DNA of 64,000 bases from Lantana camara (lineage: Eukaryota > Streptophyta > Magnoliopsida > Lamiales > Verbenaceae): assembly GCA_037501455.1 (NCBI GenBank), contig CM074864.1:40326001-40390000 (forward strand). Reading direction: 5' to 3'. Positions 42,480 through 56,155 of the stretch are shown here, piece by piece. The position numbers and the translations under genes are program-made. The notes beneath the pieces were generated by a model. It did no database searches. It was given only the letters and a program-made list of their open reading frames with translations, and was not told where the DNA came from. Numbering within the stretch: position 1 is the first letter of the stretch; every line of letters starts with the position of its first letter.

Positions 42480-45442
42480 CTATAACTCATATCACTCATT
42501 TAAATTTAATTCTTAAAAGGGAGGAATCATGAGTTGGGAATAGGTTTTGCATACCAAAGAATTTGCAAACGAAAACTAATACATATACGTATACTTATTT
42601 AAAATGTTTTATAAAATTATCCCCGTTTCACAATTCCAAGACATAAATCATAATGCTCGTGCGAGTAACGAGCTTCCAACCTTACCTCCCATGTTACATA
42701 AGAAAACCGAAATCATACATAACAATCCACCAAACTTCGAGGTAGAAGGACTACGTAAACCCTAACTATCCATACATAACATAACCTCGAGGGGTAGTGA
42801 TCCCACTACGAGTGTTTCCCAGTTTTTACCCCGCGAGCATCGAAGAGTACGCCTTCCCAAACTCCCAGGGTCGTACATGACACTTCGGATCATATGGAAC
42901 TATGCTAAAGAGTGATGATCCCGATGGCCTTATACCGTCCCGGGTGTCCTTACTCATAGCTTGGGCCTAAACATACCGAACATATCATATATATACCAAT
43001 CTTTCATGGCTTAACTCGCTTACATATCATAACATAGCTTATCATATCATAATATACCATAAGGTTTTCAAAATCAAGCTTACATACGCCCGTATACATA
43101 ATTTCAAAATCCAAAGGTGTTCATAAGATCATAACGTATCATAATCAACACATATCTAATTATATATATAATATGTATTCGCATGCGGGCTTAGAAATAC
43201 GAGCACATAAGGGTTTTAGGTCATTTAACTAAAAGAAAATCCCTAAACCTCACCTTACACACAAGAACAAAAGATATGTGCGTGCCCGACCACCAACAAC
43301 CTAGTTCGGGGGCTTCACAACCTCCTCGGGGAACCACCTCTGTGACAAACAAACGCAAAGTCGAAACTTAGACTCGATAATGTACCAAATAGATGCACGA
43401 CGATGTGAAGGTACACAACGTATGCATATGAGATGGAAGAATACAACACTTAAGTCATTCAAGGTTGTAACACGTATAACTCATATTAAATCAATTCATA
43501 AAATTAAAATATGGCCTATAACTCATATCACTTCTTTAAATTTAATTCTTAAAATTAAACAAGAATTATAACATATTATATAATAAATTAATATAATATA
43601 TAAATAATTAAACAAAGTTAGCATATTATAATATAATAGATTAGTATCATTATTAATACACAGAGTAGGAAAAGATATGGTAACAATTAATTACAAACAC
43701 ACACACTTGTAGGCAATACGTAGAGAGACATGCAAATATTCACGTACACACATATACACATGCACATTAAAATCCATGCACTCCACAACACAACACATGC
43801 ATGCAACATTAAACCATGAACAAGCAGCAAATTGAACTCATGCATGAAGTTCAAATCATCTTCAAACAATCAAGGTAACGGGGGTTAAGGATGTCAAGAA
43901 CAAAAGTGGTAATGGGGGTTAACGGTCACAACAGCTCAGCTCCAACTTCCTGCGTGGAGTAACGGGGGTTATCCCATTTTGGCCTTCCAAGCTATCACGG
44001 GGGTGACAGCTGCTGTTGCAGCTGCTTCCTCCCATGGATCAGCTACAAATCCATCAAAACAGAGGCAGCATTTCGGCAGCAGTAGGGCAGCAGAAGTTCA
44101 CACCAAAACCAGGCCAAAAGCACCACAAACTCATGCTAAAAACGCCCCAAACCAGTCACAAAAACACACAGCATCAAGAAGCCATGACAATAATCCGTTT
44201 CTTGCACAAATTCAACCAAAAATCCAGCTGAAACGAAGGGATAAAGTAGGGCAACAACCGATCACAGTAGGGGCAGCAAATATACAAGATATTCAGGCCA
44301 TTTCCATGCACTTTCCATGCTAAAAACCTCACAAAACAGCCATTTAAATTGAAGCAACAAGAAGCAAACGCAGCAGTTCAGTTTTGTTCCAAATTCCCCC
44401 ATTTCAAGTTCATAAACTCAAGTGTATTAATGGTAGAAATTAATATACATAACTAACATGAAATTAATGTAAAGAAACAAGTTATAGAAGTATAAATGCA
44501 CTCATTTCATGCATTAAAACTCAAAAGAAGCACCTATAGAGCATGTATTCAAAACTTGGATGAAAACCTAACTATTCATCAATATCTTCACTCATGCATA
44601 ATACCTCAATTATAAGACATAAAATGGAGCATAAATCGAAGCACAAATCACAAGGAACACTGATCTTACCTTGGATCTTTTAGGATCGAAAGAAAAACGA
44701 AGATCATAAGGAAAACTTGGTGAAGAAGAAGATGAATAGTAGAAATTTCTCTTCCTTGCTCAATGGCTGCTGCTACACGACTGAAAAGAGGGGAAAAAAA
44801 GGAAAGAGATGGTACAAATATGGCTGAAATTTAGCTAAAGTTCAAGGCATAAAGTCAAGGTAGGGCCATTCTTGGTATCCAGGTCAAAAGGGTAGAAAAT
44901 GGCTTCGTCGGGGGTTAAAACAACATCGAAAAATTACGAGGCTAATTCCATTGGATCCGAATCGTCGAATTGAGTTCAATGGAGAAGATGGATCTTGAAT
45001 CCGAGATCCCTAGCTCAAGATATCGAACAAATAGCTCGAGGTGTCCTATTTTCAAATAGGCCCCTAAACTTTCAAAAAGTGACAAATATGCCCAAAGTCT
45101 AATTTCAAACAAGTCCTCAAGCATTTAAAACTCATGTAATTAAGTCCAAATAATTATAATTCAATTAAATTCATATAATTCAAGAAATTAATCATGCTAG
45201 AAAATTAAATTCACGTCACATTAATTCAAATATTTCAAGAATTCAAATTCATATAAACACTTAGGCATATTTTTGACATTTAAATCAAATAATTCAAATT
45301 ATTTCATATAAATTTACATAAATATTGAATAAATAACATATATCAAGAATATAAATAAATTAAAGTATGAAAATTAAGCAATTACGGAAATTAAACTCAC
45401 ACGTGGCACGTACCTGTACGAATGGACGAACGGGGTGTCACA
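42480..45442 (-). mobile_element. gypsy-C LTR, 3'-truncated
   Basis: Ends GGGGTGTCACA at 45442 (LTR start on the minus strand). Recognised as an LTR by donor-like AGGTGAGGTTTA (43255-43244), a TA-rich stretch (43160-43182), iterated TAACGGGGGTTA words (43876-44005) and overall resemblance to gypsy-A/B/E. Its 3' end is lost at 42480. Open frames such as 43979-44323 are not credible genes. Confidence 0.72.
43876..44005. repeat. Iterated TAACGGGGGTTA words in gypsy-C LTR
   Basis: TAACGGGGGTTA (43876, 43960), TAATGGGGGTTA (43910) and TCACGGGGGTGA (43994). The last keeps pairing arms although both arms changed. Confidence 0.8.
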
Positions 45443-46679
45443 TGCTCAATCTCAAGCCATGCAAATAATTTTCAAGCTCAAGCTGGATTTTTTTTGCCAA
45501 ACTCGACTCAGCTTAGCTCAAAACACACCTCCAGATGAGTCAACCAACATGTAGATGCATCAATTTTTATTTTTTTATAATAATACAATAAAGTTTTCAT
45601 TAGTTGCCTTTTGGTACAACCAGAAAAAAAAAATACAAATATGTTGAATTCTACTTGGATAAACAACATAATAAACTAGTGGAAAAAACAATTTGTGCCT
45701 TGTGCTATGAGAGTTATTTCAGTTTTTTATCCGAATTTTTAAATATTTTGAATTGTCATCTATACTTTTAAAAAAGTTTCAGATTGCAATCTAGGCCAAT
45801 TAGGTGTTAAATTCTTACCAAAAATTAGTAATGTTTTAACACTTAATTGGTCGAGAAGACAATTAAAATTTTTTTTTTCAAATTACAAATGACAATTTGA
45901 AATATTTAAAAGTTCGAATACAAAATTGAAGAAACACTTATAATACAGAGGACAAATTGTTTTTTTTTTCTAAATTATTTCAAAATTTTCTGACACAACT
46001 TAACCAAATTTAAAAACATCATTGATTTGGTTTAAATTATAAACAAAAACATGATTGTAAATTATTTTTAAAATAAAAATTAATTGAACCTTTTGTAGGA
46101 ACGATAATTGTGCTACTGTATTCTATACAAACAATCATATATGCTAGTTAATTAAAAATGTGTCGGCATGTCACCGTAAATGTTTTTCAGATTTTCTTCT
46201 AACTTCATTACCACAAACGATTATGTTAAGAATTAAAATTAGCACAAAAGCTATTTAATTTAGATAACTGGTCACAAAATTGTAAATTCATTATTTAACA
46301 AATTTAATTAAAGAAAATAAAAACTGATCGTGTGGAATCAAATGAGAAAGAGCCTGTACGGAGGAAAAAAAAATAAAAAAATATGAAAAAGAACCAAACT
46401 AAAAAGACCAAACGAAAAATCCAATTTTTTTCTTAGTAATATAACTTAGTTTCCTTCTTTGGACAAAATTTCCGAGGTGAGCCCTACCTCGAATAAGAGG
46501 AATATAATGATGTGCTGATAAGCATATCCTCTTTCTTGAGAATATGTTAGTGTTTTATCGTAAAGTTAGTGCATTAAATAATTTTTATTTAGTTAATTAC
46601 TTATTAATTAATTTAAATATTTAAATTATTTTAATTGTTCGTGTGGATCGAGTAAGATCACATAGTTGACACGTCATGT
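45443..46679. other. AT-rich spacer (copy 2)
   Basis: Same as 302-1540; no gene recognised. Confidence 0.6.
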
Positions 46680-48129
46680 AACGGTGTAAATGGATGGGGA
46701 ATGCCCAGACCCAAATCCAATAAAACTTTAAAATACTCAGGCCCAACCCCAGATATTTTACCCAGGCCCAGCCCCAATATAATTTTTTGGTGGGTATGGG
46801 CCTGGGTATAGACCCAAACTAAACCCAATATTCATTTAGCTAAATTATACTCACATTAAAACCCTAATTCTCTCTCTCTCACGTATCTCTAAGAAAAAAT
46901 CCAGAATCCCAATTTGCTAAATCTGTGAAATTTCCTGCATTTCTTACTTGTTCCGAGGAGTTCCCTCAGTTTATTAGGTTGATTGAAGATTCACGTTTAA
47001 TCCCTAAAGAATCTTGTTTCCGTTGTTGTTCATGTAGCTGAGCTTGTACACGTTTGGATTGTGTTTAGAATTTTTGAGTTTTTATTTTGTATGATTTTGT
47101 GTTTGTGTTTCTGTTTTTCTTGGAAATGAAGCTCCTTTCTATAGAATTCTCTGCTAGTTGAATTTAGAATTTTATTTTTAGAGTTTAGGTTGTGTCTTGA
47201 TGATGATTTAGTCTTGGTTTCGTTAAGGTTATGTGAATCATGAAGTAGGTTTTCTTTGTTACGTCCATTGCTATGAATGTAGTTTATGTTAAGTTGTGCA
47301 TTTGATTTTAATTTAATGAAATGGTTCTCTTTTTAAGAAATAAAATTGTAAGAAATAATTGATCTCACTGCACTCTTCTGATACAGCTCATTCTCACTGC
47401 ACTCTCTTTAACTAAGAACTCCCAGTTTTTCTCTTTAGGACTCTGATTCCAACGTCTTCTTGTTGCAATTGACATGTTTACTCGATAAGATTGGCTTTTG
47501 GGACATAAAGTTTGCTTCTTTGAGATAGGGGAGGGCTTCACTTCATCTGGGTTGTGTGAGTTTTCATGATTTCAGCATTGTTTTAGTTTTCTTATGTGAA
47601 GAATGTGAAAAAGGTGCTTTCTTATTTGTGGGTTCTTGGAGTTTGTTCGTTTTGTGTTGTTATTATGATTATCTGTTTGTTGGGAAAGGGATATTTGATG
47701 GGGTTATCGTTAGTGATCATATATATGATTGTGTTGTTGTTCAACACTAGTGTGATTTGAGTAAGGTGTGCATTGATGGAAAGAGTGGAATAAAGAATGA
47801 AAATTTAGAAAACATTGAAAAGATTTTCATGAATGTGGAAGCTTTAGTGGTTATTTTAATTATGTTGCTATCAAATTGAGTGGAAAAGAAATCAAACTTG
47901 TGTTAGAAGATGTTTTTTTCAAATTGGAATTATCATTTTATATTGGCTTTTGTCTTCTTCTTTAAGTTGTTAAACTAGAGATAAGAATAGCAGTAAGGTT
48001 TGGAGATTGACTTTGTGTAATTCTAATGTTAATAGTCTTTTTCTTGAAATGAACCTTTTTAATTAGTGTTTGAATATTATTGGAATTTTTGCTGATGTTA
48101 TTGAAATTTTTTATATTGTAGTTTAAAAA

Positions 48130-49095
48130 ATGTTAACGTCACATAATGCATTGAGTCAGCCGGTAACTTCTGCTAATGATTTTGATGATGATGGGAGTGC
48201 TGAAGAGGTAAGCAATGTACCTAAACCTCTTAAAGATAGAAAAAAGAAAAACATCGAAGACATGAGATCACTTTACAGTTGTTCAAGGTATAGACAATGT
48301 CGTATGCTAAGTGTAATCATTGTCCAAAGCTACTTGCTGGTCGGGCTTCTTTTGATACAGATCATTTGTTAAAACACCTATAAAATGCATGTCCAAAGTT
48401 CAAGTTGGATAGTAGAACCGAAAATAGACCTAGGAGCGAATTTAAATTTGAACCAATAAAAAACAAAAAATGAGTGGGTAATTGCAGCCATAAAACATAA
48501 GTATCTATTCAATATGTTTGAGCATGAGTACTTTGAGAAGTTTCTAGGTGGCCTGAATCCGGATTTCAAGCTTTCTTATAGAAACATGGTCTGAAATGAT
48601 GTCATTTAGATACATAAAGAGAAAAACACTGACATATATAAATTGGTATATGGACTTACATGCAAAGTATGTGTCACTACTGATATTTGGACCGAGAAGC
48701 ATACACAAGTTGCTTATAATTGCTTGACTTGTCATTATATCTATGGTGCTTGACAATTCCATAAAAAGATCCTTGTATTTAAAAATTTTCCTTATCCTCA
48801 TGATGGTGATGTATTGGAGTGGGGTTTGGAAGGAAAGTTATTTGGTGGTGGTGTTGATAATGCAACTACTAATGATGTTATGATTAGAAAGTTTAAGGAT
48901 TAGCTTCCTCGTGAATCATTTATTGAGTTTGTTGGAGATTTGTTGCACGTGAGATGTAGTGCTCACATTTTGAACTTGATTGTCCAAGATTGATTGAAAA
49001 TAATTAGGGGACTAATTGAAAAATTTCGTGAAATTGTAAGATATTTGAATAAGGCCTCTGCTGCAGTTCAAAAGTTTGAAAGTGCAATAATTCAA
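48130..49095 (+). pseudogene. hAT transposase, N-terminal part (copy 2)
   Basis: Same domains as copy 1: a zf-BED finger (CNHCPKLLAG...HLLKHL) at about 48306-48395, the FNMFEHEYFEKFL block, TTDIWTEKHTQVAYNCLT, the DNATTNDV segment, and a CSAHILNLIVQD segment. It shares the copy-1 frameshifts and adds new stops, such as TGA after LNLIVQD (copy 1 has GGA) and a changed codon in the PDFKLSYR stretch. Gypsy-A cuts it at 49095 within AAVQKFESAI. The C-terminal half is at 58640-59390. Confidence 0.85.
49091..49095. repeat. gypsy-A target-site duplication, left
   Basis: TTCAA, repeated at 58635-58639. Copy 1 has the left one at 3953-3957. Confidence 0.93.
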
Positions 49096-50752
49096 TGTAA
49101 CGCCCCGTTTTTCCTATGTGCAATATGTGATAATTTATGTACATGGCATAACCTTAGATGCACTATATTTTCTATGAACTTATATGAAATAATTTTTAGC
49201 GTGAGAAATTACGTGAATTATTTGACAAATGTGGTTTAATTGCCTAATTCCTCTTAAGTGATCATTTCTTAAATTGGTGGACTTAATTGCATTAACTTTG
49301 CTTGGGACTTAAATGACCATTTTCCATGAGTGTGAACCTAATTGCATGACTTATGATTTGGAGGGATTCAATTGCAATTTGTGTCTAGTCATATAATATC
49401 TAGCATATATCACTTTATTGCATACAAACATATACACACATGATCCCTCCTCTCTCTCCCTCATCCCGATCCAAAAACCCCAAGGAGAAGAAGTGGATTT
49501 CATCATTTTCAAGCTTTAATTCAAGGGGAAATTGCATATTTTGGAGCATCAACATCATCACTTCATTTCATCTCTTCTTTCTTTCATTAAGGTAGAGTTG
49601 GAGATATTATTGAGTTCTTGATTTAGACATGAAGTAGGGTTTAAGAATCTATGATGTGATTACCTGTTTATTTGATGTTAGAAGCATGATTAGGATCATT
49701 AAACTTCAAAGCTTGCATGAATTCTTGTATAAAATGAGAGTTGGAGGCCATGGAATTATGTGGGTTTTGATTGATGATTCCTTGATGATTGATGCACATT
49801 TGATGGATTAAATGTTGCCTAATTGATTTATATGATCATATACATGTTATATGTTAGTTTTAGGTTGATTTCTTGCATTGATTTTGTGTTGGGAAGGCTT
49901 GGGAGCCAATTCCCATACCCATACCCTGTTTTGCCCCTGTTTTTCGCCCAGATTGTTCCCAAACGGGCGTTTGGTCCCTTAGTTATTTTACCAAACGGCC
50001 GTGTGAGATGTGTCTGCCTTACCCGAGAGCTTCCAAACGCCCGTTTCTGCTTTCAGTTCATTTTTCAAACGGGCGTTTCTCCCTCATCCGAACTCCAAAT
50101 GACCTGATTTTAGAATCGTTGGAAACCTCTTGTAGTCTAGAACAACCTCCAATTAGAATCAGCTCAATATATTTTGTGAATTGTGAGATATAATCAATTA
50201 TTTTAGGTGTCGCTACTTTTCCAGAAAACTACACTCGCCTAACTTCAAGCTTACGCCATTTTCTCCTCGTTTTGAACTAGAAAATGTACCTTATATCATT
50301 GGAAAGGTATTTGAGTCTAGTTTCATTCCCAGCAAACAAAACTCAATTCCCACTTCTATAATTAAAGATATTCCAGTTTTCCCTCAGCATGTACGTTTCC
50401 TAAAATTGTCCGTTTTTACCAAACTTCACCAAAACCTCTCTTATTGCATTCCTTTCACTTCCTTGGCTCCCGTATGTGATTATATGAGTTATATACTTGT
50501 TTTATTGATAATTATGCTCCTAATTGACATTCCTTGATTGTTATTGCATGATATATTGATCCATGACTTTGCCGTACATCGTAATTGGTTCATTAGAGTC
50601 GTGTCTCACAAACACTTGTCCCTTTTTACACAGATTGTCTTCCCGTTGACGAGGAGCAAGCTTCATAATTATATCGTTGTTATTTTTTCAGCACAGGTGA
50701 GGTTTAATTACTAGATATATAGAACCCGTATAACCCTACGTGATGTTTCGGC

Positions 50753-50790
<38 letters not shown>

Positions 50791-51789
50791 TTCTCAAAAC
50801 CTTTATCTATTGCAAATGATTTCTCGTGACATATTGAACTTATCGTGATTGATTGATTGTTTGGCGAGTAAAGCATGTTCACTTGGGCCCGAGCGTAGTG
50901 TATTGAGCCAACCGAGGAAGCAAGGGCTGACGGGTAACTCTTGCACTATCCTCACGACTTTGGGATAACCCCTGAATCCACCAGGAGGTTTGGTGGGGGA
51001 AGGAGTCCCGGGCATAGGGACTCATGAACCCTATGCTAGCCGTTATTGGGTGGTGGGGCCTTGCAATCCCACCTTCACCGGAGGAAGAAGGGAATTGAAA
51101 CTGCTTATTGTGCACTGTAATAACTTGCATGCTCACTTAACCATTGATAATCTAAATATTGGTAATGTTCACTGTCGGAGTAAGGTTGGAGAATTTCCCT
51201 CACTCGTCGGGCCACTGATTGAATTGAAGTGATAACGGTTATATTGTTAAATTGATTAGTTGTAATCTTGGGCGAGTTGTATTTTATTATCGAACTTATA
51301 TGGCTTCCCTTTTATAAAACCTTACCCGAGACTATGACTTGCATGGTAATTGTGCTAATATTTATTTATAAACCCCTCACTCAGTCTTCGATAGATTGAC
51401 ACCCTCACATTTTCAGTTTTGCAGGTTAAGTGCTAGGCGGGGTCAAGTCAGGTCTTTACTTTTGAGTCTAGCATGTTCCTTGTATATTATTGATGCATAA
51501 TTGTAATGTTATGAACCTTTTGGCACTTCTAAATCTGGAAGATGGTTTGTATTGGAAGAAGTGGTGAACATGGTGATGTTAAATTATTGAATGTATGTAT
51601 CTTATGCTTCCGTATTATTGATTATGTATGTTGGTGATTAATTGAATTGGGGTCTAGTCCCGCCTAGCTAGATGGTTTTTTTTTTGTCACCCGTTCGCTA
51701 TAGTCTTGGTTCATGTACGGATCATCCATTTCGTATGTGGACTGAGCTATAGTGTGGGGGTGTGGCATCTCGGCGTTCCGGGTGCTACA
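49096..51789 (+). mobile_element. gypsy-A 5' LTR (copy 2)
   Basis: 2694 bp, TGTAACGCCCCG to GGTGCTACA. Donor-like 12-mer at 50695-50706; TA run 50757-50788; hairpin at 51382-51398 (CAGTCT...AGATTG, where one C-to-T turns a G-C pair into G-U). Confidence 0.93.
50757..50788. repeat. (AT)16 microsatellite
   Basis: Second allele of the LTR AT run. Confidence 0.92.
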
Positions 51790-51796
51790 TCTTAGG

Positions 51797-51810
51797 TGGT
51801 ATCAGAGCCC
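51797..51810 (+). other. gypsy-A primer binding site (copy 2)
   Basis: TGGTATCAGAGCCC, 8 bases after the LTR. Confidence 0.93.
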
Positions 51811-52765
51811 GATTGTAAAACCGCTGTTCTAGAGTCGTGTCGTGTCAAGTCTAGGTCATGCGGCATAGGATTATTTGATAACTTCAGAGTCTTGCATCTT
51901 ATTTGGTACTACTTGAACTTATTTGAATTATTTGAACTTACCTGAACGTCCTTAAGCTACTTGATGACTTGTGCATGGTATTGATTTATGTTACTACTTG
52001 ATGATTAATTGAACTTCTATGGCTTGGAATTTATATGTTGAATGTGTTTTACTTTAACTTAGTTGAATTAATTGTTGCATTTTGTATCAAATATGTGTCT
52101 AAATGCTAATTATTATGTGTCAATATGCAATCACTAACTTCAAGCATTTATAATTGAGACAAGTTGTGATTATAGGTTATAAAGATCAAGTCAACCCACG
52201 GTCAATTTCTATGACAACCTCAAATTACCGCAAGCTCCTTTCACTTGCTTTGAAGTTGTAAGGAATGTACCGGGGAACTTCATACAAGAATTCAAGAATC
52301 GCAATCCCGGACCATAAAATTATACAAGTCGACGCAAGGAAGTTTTGATCAAGGAAATACTTAAGGTGAAGGTTCAGGCACCACTTAGAGATCAATAATG
52401 GGGAAAGAGCTAGGTTCGAGAAATGTCTATTTCGGACCGTGGATAGGTACAAGTTGATGCTAGAGAGTTCTAAAGAATTGGAAGATCGTGGGTAACAAGG
52501 AAATAACCAACAAATTCGAGGCAAGCTCGTAATTCAACAAACATGAAACGAGTGCTAAGCTAAACGATTTAACTACGGTGTCACGTTCAATGCATCCATA
52601 AGCACGTGCATCATACGCTACTTTAAATTGTTTAAATTTCTTTATTTATATGCACATTCCTAATTGAGCTTAATTGTTCCTGTGTGTAGAATTTTATTAT
52701 TTACAAGTGTGTTACGTGCATTGGCATATTAATCCAACATGCATATTCAGTGTCTTGATTACAGG
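51811..52765 (+). mobile_element. gypsy-A leader
   Basis: Non-coding, AT-rich; no extra ORF like that of gypsy-E on the sense strand. TTACAG just before the gag ATG is acceptor-like. Confidence 0.7.
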
Positions 52766-53556
52766 ATGCCTCGAGGTCGCCCTCATTGTGATCGTCCTCC
52801 TAGGGTTCCCCCACATCTGTCCCCTCCGGTTCAACCTCAGGATTTTTTCGATTCCTTGGTTCATTTTGTTGATCAGAAGATAAAAGAGTATGTTTCTTCA
52901 GCACCACCAACTACATCACCACAACCGGCTCAGATTTCTATCATATTCAAGGAGGTTCGGAGCAAGCAAATCCTAAAGTTCTTTGATGGGAGTGATATCC
53001 AAATCGAGCCATGGCTCAAGAAAGGTGAAAGAGTTTGGGAACTTATCCCGTGTGATTCTCAAGAGAAGGTTCGATGCACCACCCCTTGGAATACGAGGAG
53101 GCCTAATCCTCAACTCGGACAGGCTTCAGGTTCAGAATTAGGGCAGAGTTCTAGCAAAGGAAAGCGATCTATCTCTTACCATAAAACGTCACCTCAGAAA
53201 GGATCTCAAAGGAAGAAGAAGAATCGATCAACTGGATCGGGTTCGGGAGCTTCACGTACCTCGGCTTCAACAACACCTTTTGGAAAGCCTCTTTGCGCTT
53301 ATTGTGGACTTGACAACCATACTTATGAGGCTTGTAGGAAACGTTTGAATTGATGTATGCAATGCGGGAGCAATGAGCACCAAGTAAACACCTGCCCGAA
53401 GCGACGAGAATTGTCTACCGGGGGTGAGAGGCCACTAGTTCATGCTCGTGCGTGTAATCTAGCGAGAAAGGTGCAGGATGTAAACGTGAATCTCAACGTG
53501 ATAGCAGAAGGTATCAGTTGCATGAATGGCTCAATCAACGGTGAACGGTACATTTA
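52766..53556 (+). pseudogene. gag: gypsy-A gag, internally deleted, with zinc knuckles
   Basis: Met at 52766 starts MPRGRPHCDRPPRVPPHL, a Pro/Arg-rich head. A short piece of the gag core follows (KQILKFFDGSDIQIEPWLKK, VWELIPCDSQEKVRC). It then jumps directly to the Ser/Lys-rich linker, so most of the core (about 150-200 residues in relatives) is missing. Knuckle 1 is CAYCGLDNHTYEAC. After an in-frame TGA (53351-53353) knuckle 2 is CMQCGSNEHQVNTC. The start of the protease region (DVNVNLNVIAEG, compare gypsy-B) ends in a stop at 53555. No RT or integrase follows. This copy depends on another element for mobility, if it is mobile at all. Confidence 0.82.
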
Positions 53557-53732
53557 ACCATGCATATCACGTGCTTCACGGATTTTGTTATTGTATTTAA
53601 TTTCTTGTTAGTTGCAATTTGGTTGTATATGAGTGTTAGTTATGTGATTAACGTGATGCTACTTGCCCTATGTGACATTTATGTGAATGTTTCTACAATT
53701 TGTTCCCTTAAATTGCTTTCGTGTATGTGTAT

Positions 53733-53871
53733 GAGAGACGGGGGTTCTCTCATTTCTTGTTGAGAGACGGGTTCTCTCATTTCTTGTGGAGAGATGGGGT
53801 GCTCTCATTTTGTGTTAGGGAGACGGGGCTGTCTCGTTGCTTGTCTAAGAGACGGGGTTCTCTTATTGCTT
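53733..53871 (+). repeat. Five GAGACGGGGTTCTCTC units before the purine tract
   Basis: Five ~28-base tandem units (GAGAGACGGGTTCTCTCATT-type), each with arms GAGA...TCTC that can pair. They lie 50-190 bases upstream of the polypurine tract. Confidence 0.85.
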
Positions 53872-53920
53872 CTGCATCATTTTGAAACTCGACAATGGAC
53901 CCGGGGACCAAGTCCTTTTA

Positions 53921-53952
53921 GGGAGAGGGGGGGGGGGGGGGGGGGAGAGAAT
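53921..53952 (+). other. gypsy-A polypurine tract with a 19-base G run
   Basis: GGGAGA followed by 19 consecutive G (53927-53945) and AGAGAAT, directly before the 3' LTR. The length of such a run may be an assembly estimate. Confidence 0.85.
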
Positions 53953-54202
53953 TGTAACGCCCCGTTTTTCCTATGTGTAATATGTGATAATTTATGTACA
54001 TTGCATAACCTTAGATGCACTATATTTTCTATGAGCTTATATGAAATAATTGTTAACGTGAGAAATTACGTGAATTATTTGACAAATGTGGTTTAATTGC
54101 CTAATTGCCCTTAAGTGATCATTTCTTAAATTGGTGGACTTAATTGCATTAACTTTGCTTGGGACTTAAATGACCATTTTCCATGAGTGTGAACCTAATT
54201 GT

Positions 54203-56155
54203 TGTTGGAAAACACGAATCAGAAAGCAGCAGAAATTTAAAAATTTTCCAACAAAAGGATCTTGGACTCGCAATCATGTATCCAAATTCGTAGGGATTAG
54301 AAACTTACTTTCTTAATTAACTTTCTTGAAGCGTTTCAAGCCACCCAAGAACGCTCTTCTCGCGGCTTGATCCCCTCTCCTAGGTAAAGCTCGAATCTTC
54401 AAACTTCTAACTTGAAGCTCTCTAGAGATAGTCCACCAACTTGACTACAATCTAACTAGTAAGGATGCTAGTTCTCTAGTTAGTGTTTAGGCTTAACCTA
54501 GGGTTTTGTTTATCTTGGAGAAAGGATTGGTGTTCAACACATGGACCAAAAGAATTGCCAATTACTCTCTAAGGGGAGCTCGAGCTCCCCTATATATAGG
54601 AGGGGAGTGGCCGAAATTCCTAGTCCTTATGGACTAAGGATTTGGTCCCTCTCTCCTATTACTTGATCATCAAGTAATTTTGACTTTGACTTTGAATTCA
54701 AATTCAAATCAACTTTCAAGAGAGCTAAAATATCCAAACTATTTTTTGGATGATTTTATACTTTATTTATTTAAAATAAATAACTTATTTTATCTAATTA
54801 ATTAATTCGTAATTAATTAACTAGATTATTTTTCTCCAAAATAAGACTTTCTTTTTATTTCAAAATTAAACCAAAGTCTATTAAATAATTAGTCACATTA
54901 ATTATTTAACACATAAATAAATATACACATATATTCACACACGTGTGAGACACGTGTCACAAGGACACGTGTCACTCACGTGAGCCACACGTGTGGTTCA
55001 CACGTGTGGAACCCTCTTGGCCCTGATTAACTCGTTTAATCATTTTAAAGCCTCAACTCATGTAACCAAGTTGTTGTGTGTGACCCTCTAGGTTCTCAAT
55101 TCAATTAGCAGTGACCCAAATTAATTAATTCACTAATTAATTAATCAGTCCACAGATTAAACGACCATAGTCTAGCTACAAGTGTTTAACCCCTAGCTGA
55201 ATTGGAATGTTCGGATTCGACAGAACCTTTAAGTTATTGATTCATGTGAGATACAATCCTCCTACTTACTATCTCTCAACCAAGATCTAGGGTAAGGGAA
55301 TAATCAGAACCCTAATAATCCGGTCTTAAAGCTAAGTGCATTTCACACCCATTTGATCTCAATCCAAGAAACCCTGTTCTTGATGTCTTGATCTACTGCC
55401 TTGGCCAAGGACTCCATATGGCATATGAATGACTTACACAACAAGAGATCACCTTGCAAATGCAAGTGTAGGTCCTTTCTTGATTCTCATTCACTTTCAT
55501 GAATCACTTGTGCAGCCCCAGTATAAGCCTTGAATCAGTTGTCTAAGGCGACACCCTTTAAAGCTTATACCTAAGATTATAGAGTTAACCCATAAAGTGA
55601 CATGGAACCTCAAGTCTAAGGATCAATTAATCACATCAATGACTCGTGAGATATTTCCTAATCTGGAAGTCTCCATTTCCTGAAATAGAAACTTCCTTTC
55701 CCATTTAGGAATGTTCCCACACGGGGCATCTCAGTGAACTTACTTATTGAAGTAAGCACCCTCATGTATCACGCACGTATCAACTATACACTTTGCACCT
55801 CCATTAAACAAGGTGGTCCTTCTTAAGGGCGTGATCCCACAAGCAAGCCTTAGAGGAGTCAGGTTGACACTCCCCCTCTCGGTAGGACTCATCGGCTTGG
55901 AGTATTTTACTAATCATGACTTATGTGATATAGGGCTCGTTTCATGAACCATTTCACCTAAATGGTAGAGTCCTAAAGTCATCAGGATTAGGGGAGTTCT
56001 CATACATGCACAGATAAAGTAAACGCATACCAAACAAGAGGATATAAAGAAGTGTTGCCTTAATCCGTTATTTCATTCAAAGATTGTCTGTGATTACAAT
56101 AAGGAAAAGCACAAAGCGGATATACAATCGGCTTTCTAGGGCACTATTCCTAACA
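54203..56155 (-). mobile_element. Solo copia LTR, TSD ATTG(T/C)
   Basis: 1953 bp, TGTTGG to CTAACA, same family as the copia-1 LTR in the same orientation. Flanks ATTGT (54198-54202) and ATTGC (56156-56160) differ by one transition; the empty site CTAATTGCATG is seen in the 5' LTR. Six CACGTG motifs (54940-55006), TATA-like 54591-54598, 15-bp inverted repeat 55665-55696. Confidence 0.93.
54940..55006. promoter_or_regulatory. Cluster of six G-box motifs (solo LTR)
   Basis: Six CACGTG hexamers in 67 bases, as in the two other long LTR copies. Confidence 0.8.

Larger units (their letters stand above)
46680..49095 (+). mobile_element. hAT DNA transposon, 5' part (copy 2)
   Basis: Same as 1541-3957, ending in the TTCAA target site (49091-49095) of gypsy-A. 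The same hAT resumes at 58640. Confidence 0.62.
45142..52167 (+). repeat. Segmental direct duplication, copy 2
   Basis: Partner of 1-7015. Includes the gypsy-C LTR end, spacer, hAT 5' half, gypsy-A 5' LTR, primer site and leader start. After 52167 gypsy-A continues here, whereas copy 1 is broken by copia-1. Confidence 0.95.

Noticed and set aside
43979..44323. 114-codon Ala/Gln-rich frame
   Set aside because: Inside the gypsy-C LTR on the antisense strand; no similarity recognised.
7016..45141. CRISPR-like regularly spaced repeats
   Set aside because: The spaced motifs are short LTR words and hairpins; there are no equal spacers, no cas genes, and the context is a plant genome.
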